NCBI GenBank assembly: GCA_900556545.1
Contig: USPE01000155.1
Span: forward strand, 1 to 5,060
Source: an uncultured Peptococcaceae bacterium
GTDB lineage: Bacteria; Bacillota; Peptococcia; Peptococcales; Peptococcaceae
DNA length: 5,060 nt
Direction: 5' to 3'
The position numbers and the translations under genes are program-made. The notes below the pieces were generated by a model. That model did not search any database and had not been told where the DNA came from. It was given only the letters and a program-made list of their open reading frames with translations. Each line of letters opens with the position of its first letter. Within the stretch, counting starts at the first letter, position 1. Shown piece by piece: positions 1-4,807 of this stretch.

Positions 1-1036
1 AGCGGATAAAATCCCACACAATTAAAAAATAACCGGAATAGCCCATCTGCTTAATTACCGAAAGCTCATATTCCAGCCGCTGCATCACAGCTTCGGTAAC
101 GGGCTGATAACGGGTCGCAATTTCTTTGCGGCACAATTCTTCAAAATAACTGTCCAGCGTATATCCTTCCGGCACATCAAAAATCGGCATATGATTCTCG
201 CCAAAAACAAAATCAAAATTACACTGCTCAGCAATTTTCAAAGTATTGGTCAGTGCTTCGGGATAATCACCCAAAACCTGCTGCATTTCATCATAACTTT
301 TCAGATAAAAATTGTTGCTGTCAAAACGCATCCGATTGACATCATCCAAAGTTTTCCCCATCTGGATGCACATCATCACATCCTGCGTTTTGGCATCTTC
401 TGCATAGACATAATGGTTATCGTTGGTGGCCACCAGCGGAATCCCCAATTCCCTGCCAAGCAAATCCAGATGATAATTGATCTGCATCTGCTCGTGAATC
501 CCATGATTTTGCACTTCAAAATAATAGTTTTCCGCCCCAAAGGTATCCCGATACCACAAAGCCGCTTCTCTTGCTCCGTCCAAATCCTCCTGCAAGATTT
601 TCTGCGCCACCTCACCGGCCATACAACCGGACAACGCAATTAACCCGTCATGATATTGGGCCAAAAGTTCCCTGTCCACTCTTGGTTTGTAATAAAAACC
701 TTCCAGAGAAGCCAGCGACTCCAATCGAGATAAATTGCGGTAGCCAACTTCATTTTTTACCAACAAAATCAAGTGATAGGCACTGTCATCCAAACCCGCC
801 TGCCGGTCAAACCGAGTTCGCGGCGCCACGTATACTTCACAGCCGATAATGGGTTTTATCCCTTCTTTTTTGCAGGCTTTATAAAAATCCACCACACCAT
901 ACATCACGCCATGGTCAGTAATGGCCAGCGCCGGCATATTCAATTCTTTGGCTCGTTTTAACAATTCCTGAATTTTACTGGCACCATCCAAAAGACTGTA
1001 GGCGGTGTGGTTATGTAAATGAACAAAAGGATTCAC
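1..1036 (-). CDS. dnaE: DNA polymerase III subunit alpha, N-terminal part (runs off the window)
   Basis: This is the replicative DNA polymerase alpha subunit, which synthesises DNA in the cytoplasm as part of the replisome. The visible 345 codons cover the N-terminal PHP domain and the first residues of the polymerase core. The PHP domain opens with FVHLHNHTAYSLLDGA (residues 4-19), followed by ITDHG (39-43), GCEVYVAP (65-72), SGCMAGE (136-142) and ATNDNHY (203-209). The metal-ligand type residues His6, His8, Asp41, His42, Glu67, Asp206 and His208 all look present, so the domain is not obviously degenerate. MGYSGYFLIVWDF (331-343) is the usual entry to the catalytic core, and the catalytic aspartates lie beyond the window edge. 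The start is a GTG, chosen because AAGGAG lies 7 bases upstream and the HxH motif follows at the usual distance. ytoI lies upstream on the same strand, with a hairpin between them. Identification is firm; whether it is a DnaE1 or DnaE3 type cannot be judged from this part. Confidence 0.96.
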   Translation of the reverse strand, partial: MNPFVHLHNHTAYSLLDGASKIQELLKRAKELNMPALAITDHGVMYGVVDFYKACKKEGIKPIIGCEVYVAPRTRFDRQAGLDDSAYHLILLVKNEVGYRNLSRLESLASLEGFYYKPRVDRELLAQYHDGLIALSGCMAGEVAQKILQEDLDGAREAALWYRDTFGAENYYFEVQNHGIHEQMQINYHLDLLGRELGIPLVATNDNHYVYAEDAKTQDVMMCIQMGKTLDDVNRMRFDSNNFYLKSYDEMQQVLGDYPEALTNTLKIAEQCNFDFVFGENHMPIFDVPEGYTLDSYFEELCRKEIATRYQPVTEAVMQRLEYELSVIKQMGYSGYFLIVWDFIR

Positions 1037-1043
1037 AATCCCA

Positions 1044-1049
1044 CTCCTT
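1044..1049 (-). promoter_or_regulatory. Ribosome binding site of dnaE
   Basis: AAGGAG on the minus strand lies 7 bases before the GTG at 1036-1034. It fixes an otherwise easily missed GTG start, because no ATG lies at the N-terminus before the conserved PHP motif. Confidence 0.85.
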
Positions 1050-1066
1050 TCTTGCGTTTTTACGAC

Positions 1067-1098
1067 AGAGAAAACAGCAGATTACCAAAAATCTGCTG
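1067..1098 (-). terminator. Hairpin between ytoI and dnaE, probable rho-independent terminator or attenuator
   Basis: Read on the minus strand, CAGCAGATT (1098-1090) and AATCTGCTG (1083-1075) form a perfect 9-bp stem around the 6-base loop TTTGGT. A moderately U-rich tail, TTTTCTCT, follows at 1074-1067. It begins 6 bases after the ytoI stop codon and ends before the dnaE ribosome binding site. The stem is A+T-rich at the loop end and the tail is interrupted by C, so termination may be partial. I see no good sigma-A promoter between the hairpin and dnaE. Confidence 0.7.
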
Positions 1099-1104
1099 CA
1101 CTGC

Positions 1105-2418
1105 TTATTTTTTTAATACTTTCAGAATCATATGGGCTTTATATTTTATCTGCTCTGCAGTCCTTATGATCACTTCCGCTTTGCAATATTTCTTGTCAGA
1201 CTGCAGCAGCTCTACGGTTACCGTAATTTCTTCCTCCTGCTGCACAGGCTGCAAGCAAATCAGATGCATATCATCAACCACTGTTTGCAGACGGTACAGC
1301 TTGCGGGCTGCAATGGTGGCTGCGTTGCTGATAATCATGCTTAACGCCCCGGCGCTGGCAATATTAACTTCATTCATCATAAACTGGGTAATGTTGCCCA
1401 CTATAGAAATTTTGTTTTCTTCCGTTGCATCGCCCAGCTTAAATCCGCTTAGAGTCAGATTATCCACTGTCTCTCCAAATTGAGGCTGCTTTTGGGTTTG
1501 CTGCAAAGCCTGAATGATATCCTGCCGATTCACAACGCCGACCAATCGATTATCATCCTCTACTACCGGAATCATGTCGCAATCTTCCCACACCAGCAGC
1601 CGCGAAATATGACTGACCAGACTATCCGGTTTGGCGGTCAGCATCTCCGTATCCATCACTTCACTGATGGGCATATTGCTGCTCATACCGGTGATAGACA
1701 ACGGCGTCACAACCCCCAGCAGCTTATTTTCGCCATTGATAACCGGAAAATTACTGTGCCCTGATTTCAAAGTCAGCTCATGCCAGTCCAAAATTGTATC
1801 ATGAGTAAAAAGTGTTGCCACATCCTGCTTCATAATATCGCCAATGCGAACCAGATCTTGCTGCACCAACCGCTCATAGATAGCCTTATTAATCATGGAA
1901 ATGGTCTCAAAGGCATCATACGGCGACACCATAACCGGTGTGCCTGTTTCTTCTGCCTGACGCAGCAGATCAGAGGACGGTACAGCGCCGCCCACAATCA
2001 GCAGCGCAGCACCTTTTTTAATGGCAAAGCTTTGCAGCGCAGCTACATTGCTTACGATTACTAATGTGTTTGTATTAATATTCTTTTTCCCTAGCTCTTC
2101 TGTACTAAAACACGCCGCAAAGGATTTTGGAATCCGTCCGCTGTAATTTTGCCCCGTTAAAAAGGTGCCTTCCACAATCAAATTAATTTCATGCAGCGTC
2201 ATATCCTCCAGCTGTTTCTTCACCGGCTTTTCAATTCGTATGGTAGCCACTTTGGGAATAGAGCTGACCAAACCCACATTTTCAGCTTGTTTGATGGCTC
2301 GATAAGCAGTCCCTTCACTGACTTCCAAATCTTTTGCAATCTGTCGCACCGAAACTTTGGTGCCAACAGGTAAGGCTTCAATGTATTTCAAAATCTGTTC
2401 ATGTTTTGTCGACGTCAT
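1105..2418 (-). CDS. ytoI: YtoI-like regulator: HTH, DRTGG, two CBS and hotdog domains
   Basis: Probable cytoplasmic ligand-responsive transcription factor of 437 residues, close to the usual size of the B. subtilis YtoI type. Residues 5-55 form a winged-helix/HTH segment (VSVRQIAKDLEVSEGTAYRA at 22-41). Residues about 75-180 match a DRTGG domain (IVGGAVPSSD 141-150, SPYDAFETISM 165-175). Two CBS motifs follow at about 190-245 (FPVINGENKLLGVVT) and 251-306 (IPVVEDDNRLVGVVNRQD). Residues about 320-435 form a hotdog fold (NEVNIASAGALSMI, 349-362). CBS and DRTGG domains often bind nucleotides. The hotdog lacks the His-Gly-Gly common in thioesterases, so I infer ligand sensing rather than catalysis. 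The start at 2418 is preferred over the in-frame ATG at 2469 because a GAGGTGAAG ribosome site precedes it and the best promoter lies inside the longer reading frame. In B. subtilis ytoI lies near dnaE with nrnA and ytpI between; here the two are neighbours. The regulon and ligand are unknown. Confidence 0.9.
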   Translation of the reverse strand: MTSTKHEQILKYIEALPVGTKVSVRQIAKDLEVSEGTAYRAIKQAENVGLVSSIPKVATIRIEKPVKKQLEDMTLHEINLIVEGTFLTGQNYSGRIPKSFAACFSTEELGKKNINTNTLVIVSNVAALQSFAIKKGAALLIVGGAVPSSDLLRQAEETGTPVMVSPYDAFETISMINKAIYERLVQQDLVRIGDIMKQDVATLFTHDTILDWHELTLKSGHSNFPVINGENKLLGVVTPLSITGMSSNMPISEVMDTEMLTAKPDSLVSHISRLLVWEDCDMIPVVEDDNRLVGVVNRQDIIQALQQTQKQPQFGETVDNLTLSGFKLGDATEENKISIVGNITQFMMNEVNIASAGALSMIISNAATIAARKLYRLQTVVDDMHLICLQPVQQEEEITVTVELLQSDKKYCKAEVIIRTAEQIKYKAHMILKVLKK

Positions 2419-2420
2419 TT

Positions 2421-2430
2421 TCTTCACCTC
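2421..2430 (-). promoter_or_regulatory. Ribosome binding site of ytoI
   Basis: GAGGTGAAGA on the minus strand lies directly upstream of the ATG at 2418-2416, in a purine-rich leader. Together with the promoter at 2438-2466 it supports the shorter protein over the 17-residue N-terminal extension beginning at 2469. Confidence 0.75.
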
Positions 2431-2437
2431 ACCTGCT

Positions 2438-2466
2438 ATTATACTATAACACGTTTCATATCTCAA
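2438..2466 (-). promoter_or_regulatory. Sigma-A type promoter of ytoI
   Basis: On the minus strand TTGAGA (2466-2461) and TATAAT (2443-2438) are separated by exactly 17 bases: a perfect -10 and a -35 with four of six consensus bases. Transcription would begin around 2431, leaving a leader of only about a dozen bases that carries the ribosome site. A perfect palindrome, TTATA-G-TATAA, spans about 2439-2449 and overlaps the -10. It could be an operator, but A+T-rich palindromes over a -10 also arise by chance. Confidence 0.72.
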
Positions 2467-2467
2467 C

Positions 2468-2500
2468 ATAAAACCTTCATTGTTTTATAACAGTTTTATA
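2468..2500. repeat. Cluster of GTTTTAT repeats upstream of the ytoI -35
   Basis: Three copies of a 7-mer lie within 33 bases: ATAAAAC (2468-2474) is the exact reverse complement of GTTTTAT (2482-2488), and GTTTTAT recurs at 2493-2499. The first two could form a 7-bp stem with a 7-base loop. No U tract follows in either useful direction, so it is a poor terminator for the spore gene ending at 2505. Its place just upstream of the ytoI -35 would suit a regulator binding site, but the A+T-rich composition makes chance a real alternative. Confidence 0.35.
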
Positions 2501-2504
2501 TCAA

Positions 2505-2678
2505 TCAACTCCACTGATGCTTTCGCATATAACCATGTACCATACCGCCCAATCTGCCGCTTTCTGCCGATGTCAGCTCGCCCCATCCGGCCCGCATAAT
2601 TTTTTCACCATACCCCAATTGCTGAGCCAACTCCAATTTCAAAATATCTTTTGTATAGTATGTTTTTGTTCTTCCCAT
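2505..2678 (-). CDS. Alpha/beta-type small acid-soluble spore protein (SASP)
   Basis: Small DNA-binding protein of about 57 residues that coats and protects DNA in the dormant spore and is degraded during germination. The family pattern is clear: KLELAQQLG (14-22) is the first conserved helix with the germination-protease-type Glu16-Leu17 site, and GWGELTSAESGRLGGM (31-46) is the second conserved region, ending in a basic tail. It resembles the short, divergent SASPs of clostridia more than B. subtilis SspA/SspB. The ATG at 2678 is chosen; a TTG at 2684 is nearly as good because AAAGGA (2696-2691) is 6 bases from TTG but 12 from the ATG. Upstream in-frame ATGs at 2732 and 2714 are unlikely, since the -10 of a sigma-G-like promoter (2721-2727) lies between them. 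The gene is probably expressed alone in the forespore. Confidence 0.88.
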   Translation of the reverse strand: MGRTKTYYTKDILKLELAQQLGYGEKIMRAGWGELTSAESGRLGGMVHGYMRKHQWS

Positions 2679-2690
2679 TACCAAAGTCAT

Positions 2691-2696
2691 TCCTTT
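2691..2696 (-). promoter_or_regulatory. Ribosome binding site of the SASP gene
   Basis: AAAGGA on the minus strand immediately precedes an ATG at 2690 (too close to use), lies 6 bases before a TTG at 2684 and 12 before the ATG at 2678. The site rules out the far upstream ATGs but leaves a two-codon ambiguity in the N-terminus. Confidence 0.6.
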
Positions 2697-2720
2697 CCAA
2701 TTTAGAATATCCATCCTCTT

Positions 2721-2751
2721 TAGTATGTCCATCCCATAACCAAAACCATAC
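2721..2751 (-). promoter_or_regulatory. Candidate sigma-G (forespore) promoter of the SASP gene
   Basis: On the minus strand GTATG (2751-2747) fits the sigma-G -35 pattern GYATR, and CATACTA (2727-2721) is a full match to the -10 pattern CATnnTA. The 19-base spacer is slightly longer than the usual 17-18. Transcription would start near 2714, leaving about 35 bases of leader before the SASP start. The two elements sit in a perfect 7-bp inverted repeat (TAGTATG/CATACTA). Forespore-specific transcription is what a SASP gene requires. Confidence 0.55.
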
Positions 2752-2770
2752 TATTTATCCACTTTTGCAA

Positions 2771-3121
2771 TTAAAGCCGCTGCTCCAATTGCTCCAGCCG
2801 TATCCTTAATGCAGTAATCTCTTCCAAAATCTGCTGCTCATGTCCGCCATTCCGATAACCGGCGGTGTAATCGCCGATTGGCGTTGTACTATAAATATTT
2901 TTATTGCAGCGGCTGTAATAATGCCCCGGACCATTTTGCCAAAATTGCTGCTGCGCATTAAACACCAAAATAATCTGACCGATCAATTGCAACCAGTTGC
3001 CAATCAGATTCTGCACATTGAAAGGCATATGGTATGATGAAATATTACCTAACAGCTCTGCCAGCAGCAGTACTCCCTCTGGATGGGCATCCTGCAATGT
3101 TTCCTCTAAATTTTCATCCAT
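2771..3121 (-). CDS. Unrecognised 116-residue protein with C-terminal coiled coil
   Basis: I do not recognise a family. The start at 3121 is well supported: GAGGAG (3135-3130) lies 8 bases before ATG, whereas the in-frame GTG at 3130 overlaps that site. The N-terminus is acidic (residues 2-15). Residues 17-27 are hydrophobic. Residues 39-55 are strongly hydrophobic with an internal 7-residue echo, LIGNWLQ then LIGQIIL; this is short for a membrane span and could equally be an amphipathic helix. A Tyr/Asn/Gly-rich linker (64-93) contains one Cys (72). Residues 95-116 form a heptad coiled coil with I98, I102, L105, L109, L112 and L116 at a/d positions. It lies 92 bases upstream of the spore protein gene, same strand, and is insulated by a terminator upstream. 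Its leader contains CATAAAAT (about 3147-3140), resembling the -10 of mother-cell sporulation sigma factors, but no matching -35 is convincing. A spore-related role is only a guess from position. Confidence 0.75.
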   Translation of the reverse strand: MDENLEETLQDAHPEGVLLLAELLGNISSYHMPFNVQNLIGNWLQLIGQIILVFNAQQQFWQNGPGHYYSRCNKNIYSTTPIGDYTAGYRNGGHEQQILEEITALRIRLEQLEQRL

Positions 3122-3129
3122 GGTCCCCA

Positions 3130-3135
3130 CTCCTC
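3130..3135 (-). promoter_or_regulatory. Ribosome binding site of the 116-residue protein
   Basis: GAGGAG on the minus strand, 8 bases upstream of the ATG at 3121-3119. It decides the start in favour of MDENLEE over the GTG three codons earlier. Confidence 0.8.
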
Positions 3136-3165
3136 TGCATTTTATGTTCTCTTACAGCATATACA

Positions 3166-3199
3166 AAAAGCTACCCTCTGGTGTCAGAGAGTAGCTTTT
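3166..3199 (-). terminator. Strong rho-independent terminator after the TPR gene
   Basis: AAAAGCTACTCTCTG (3199-3185) pairs with CAGAGGGTAGCTTTT (3180-3166) around the 4-base loop ACAC, a 15-bp stem with a single G-U pair, followed by a further T so the descending arm ends in TTTTT. It starts 26 bases after the TPR stop at 3226. Because A and T tracts flank both sides, it could work in either direction, but no plus-strand gene reads into it. It separates the HEAT/TPR unit from the 116-residue gene, which must then have its own promoter. Confidence 0.9.
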
Positions 3200-3225
3200 C
3201 AACCACATTTTTTATGATTCATTAT

Positions 3226-4041
3226 TCACAGCTCATTTTGATTCTGTTTGACCAGCTTCCAAAACCGTTTATGTTTTTGCAGCGCTTCCAATTCCGGATC
3301 CTGCATGGCATAATTACGGTTTTCATCATCCAGCTGAATTGCCTTCTCCAATGCCAGCAAACCGCGCATAGCTTCTCCCATCAGTGCATAAGTGCAGGCA
3401 GCATTATACCACAAGTCTGCATTATTTTCTGTCATACCCAATGCTTTTTCATGGCAGAACACTGCATCCGAATAATCTCCCTGTTCAGCCAGTTCAATAC
3501 CAAGATTGGAATACAGATAATAATTATCCGGTTCCTGCAGCAATGCCAGAAAATAAATGTGTATCGCCTGATCTGCCATATCCATGGCAGATAATTCTAC
3601 TGCAATAGAAATCATCTCCTGCACACTATCTGCCAGCTGTAATGCCTTGCAAAAACAATCGGCAGCCTCTGCAGTCCGTTCCAAACCGGCCAGCACCTGT
3701 CCCAGACAATATAACGCATCAATATAATTGGGACGAAGCGCCAGGCAATGCTTATAATACCGTTCCGCGCCTTCTTCGCTGCCCATCTCCCGCATGGTGT
3801 TGGCCAGCTCATAATACAGATCACTGCTGTCCGGCTTTAACAGCAACCCTTGTACAAAAGCATCTGCCGCTTTGCCATACTGCTGCATCTGCCGATACCA
3901 AAGCCCCATCACAAAACAGATCTCTACATTTAACTGCTGTGTATCTTTCATTTTCTCATAAAATTTATCCGCCTGATAAAAATCATTGCTCTGCACCAAA
4001 GATTCCCAATGCAGATACGCCAACGTTTTTTCCTCTGCCAC
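3226..4041 (-). CDS. Tetratricopeptide repeat (TPR) protein
   Basis: A 271-residue all-helical protein made almost entirely of TPR units, which act as protein-interaction surfaces. Recognisable units lie at about 38-69 (VMGLWYRQMQQYGKAADAF), 73-104 (LYYELANTMREMGSEEGAER), 107-137 (ALYCLGQVLAGLERTAEAAD), 141-171 (degenerate), 174-205 (LYSNLGIELAEQGDYSDAVF) and 208-239 (LWYNAACTYALMGEAMRGLL). The end, DPELEALQKHKRFWKLV (248-264), is a capping motif common at the C-terminus of bacterial TPR proteins. There is no signal peptide, membrane span or enzymatic domain, so it is probably a cytoplasmic scaffold with unknown partners. The start is a GTG 7 bases after the stop of the HEAT gene. The only ribosome-site-like sequence is AAAAAAGG (4060-4053), 11 bases away, so translation is probably coupled to the upstream gene. 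The terminator at 3166-3199 ends the unit. Confidence 0.88.
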   Translation of the reverse strand: MAEEKTLAYLHWESLVQSNDFYQADKFYEKMKDTQQLNVEICFVMGLWYRQMQQYGKAADAFVQGLLLKPDSSDLYYELANTMREMGSEEGAERYYKHCLALRPNYIDALYCLGQVLAGLERTAEAADCFCKALQLADSVQEMISIAVELSAMDMADQAIHIYFLALLQEPDNYYLYSNLGIELAEQGDYSDAVFCHEKALGMTENNADLWYNAACTYALMGEAMRGLLALEKAIQLDDENRNYAMQDPELEALQKHKRFWKLVKQNQNEL

Positions 4042-4048
4042 AATCGCA

Positions 4049-4687
4049 TCAACCTTTTTTCACAATTTGACCGATTGTTGTACACTGCAGACCATCGGTA
4101 TCATAAATCCATACCGCCGCAGCATCATCAGCCATACTGTTGATTTTATCAAAAGCCGGCTCATATTGCAATTGTTTTAATGCCCAAACAGCCGTCCCGC
4201 GCAATTCACCATCTTTATGCTCCAAAAACCGTTCGATCCGTTTCATATACGGCTCTATATCTGATACATATTCCTTCCCCAAATGGCCCACAGACCACAG
4301 CACACCCAAATGGCACATAGGACTGTCCAATCCATTGGTAATCATAATTTTTACAAATTCACGATACTGCTGCGGACAGGCTTTGATCACCGCCGTCATC
4401 ATCTCCGGCGCAGCCCAGGGCACATTGCCGCTTTCATCGGCCATGGCCCAAACCGCCCGCCGGATAACATTGCGATAGATTTCATCATTTTGGGCTGCAT
4501 AGGCCTGCGCCAGCGCTTCCAGCGCAGAAACCGCATGCCAACGCTGCACATTGCGATAATCGCCCCAGATATTCATTTGTACATAACGCAGTGCCCGAGC
4601 GTTATTTTCCTTCCCCAAAGCCACAATGGCCTCATAATTTTGTTCTGCAATATAGTTTGTAATCATTTTTTTATAGTCAACACCCAT
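4049..4687 (-). CDS. HEAT-repeat protein resembling the DVU0298 family
   Basis: A 212-residue helical protein with HEAT/armadillo-like repeats: WHAVSALEALAQAY (50-63), IRRAVWAMADESG (75-87), LGVLWSVGHLGKEY (127-140) and LRGTAVWALKQL (162-173). The segment ADESGNVPWAAPEMM (83-97) resembles the signature ESGG-x-xWGAPEA that I associate with the DVU0298 family, a small HEAT-like family of unknown function; this is from memory and not searched. The protein probably acts as a cytoplasmic binding platform, with no catalytic motif seen. The C-terminal segment (about 185-212: AAVWIYDTDGLQCTTIGQIV) leaves the repeat pattern. The start at 4687 is chosen because GAGGTG (4699-4694) is 6 bases upstream; the GTG at 4696 overlaps that site. 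It is followed after 7 bases by the TPR gene, and the two are very likely co-transcribed. Confidence 0.85.
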   Translation of the reverse strand: MGVDYKKMITNYIAEQNYEAIVALGKENNARALRYVQMNIWGDYRNVQRWHAVSALEALAQAYAAQNDEIYRNVIRRAVWAMADESGNVPWAAPEMMTAVIKACPQQYREFVKIMITNGLDSPMCHLGVLWSVGHLGKEYVSDIEPYMKRIERFLEHKDGELRGTAVWALKQLQYEPAFDKINSMADDAAAVWIYDTDGLQCTTIGQIVKKG

Positions 4688-4693
4688 CGGAAT

Positions 4694-4699
4694 CACCTC
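4694..4699 (-). promoter_or_regulatory. Ribosome binding site of the HEAT-repeat gene
   Basis: GAGGTG on the minus strand, 6 bases before the ATG at 4687-4685. It rules out the GTG at 4696, which lies within it. Confidence 0.78.
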
Positions 4700-4713
4700 T
4701 CAAAATTACTGTT

Positions 4714-4740
4714 GCTATAAACATACCCTTTCTGTCTCAA
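4714..4740 (-). promoter_or_regulatory. Weak candidate promoter of the HEAT/TPR unit
   Basis: On the minus strand TTGAGA (4740-4735) and TATAGC (4719-4714) are separated by 15 bases, two short of optimal. Transcription would start near 4707, about 20 bases before the ATG. It is the best promoter-like pair in the gap between the DUF1016 remnant and the HEAT gene, but the spacing is poor and the real promoter could be elsewhere. Confidence 0.3.
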
Positions 4741-4807
4741 GAAAAAACCGGAAACGATAAAAAATTTGGTTTTGCATAAGAAAATTGCGCAAGGTAGAAT
4801 CTGTTTT

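Noticed and set aside
191..643. Plus-strand 150-codon frame, and other plus-strand frames opposite dnaE.
   Set aside because: All lie antisense to the well-conserved dnaE PHP domain and show no recognisable protein features.
2419..2469. 17-residue N-terminal extension of the YtoI-like protein (ATG at 2469).
   Set aside because: The region contains the best promoter of the window and the ribosome site for the ATG at 2418, so it is untranslated control DNA.
2656..2662. An additional CATACTA (minus strand) inside the SASP coding region.
   Set aside because: It is produced by the Thr-Tyr-Tyr codons, has no -35 partner that I can support and would start transcription inside the gene.
3034..3594. 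Long plus-strand open frame of 186 codons.
   Set aside because: It lies opposite the TPR gene, the terminator and the 116-residue gene, crosses the hairpin at 3166-3199, and has no family motif or credible ribosome site. It is a shadow of the minus-strand genes.
4744..4773. Possible terminator AAAACC...GGTTTT after the DUF1016 remnant.
   Set aside because: Only a 6-bp weak stem with an 18-base loop, so it is not stable enough to call.
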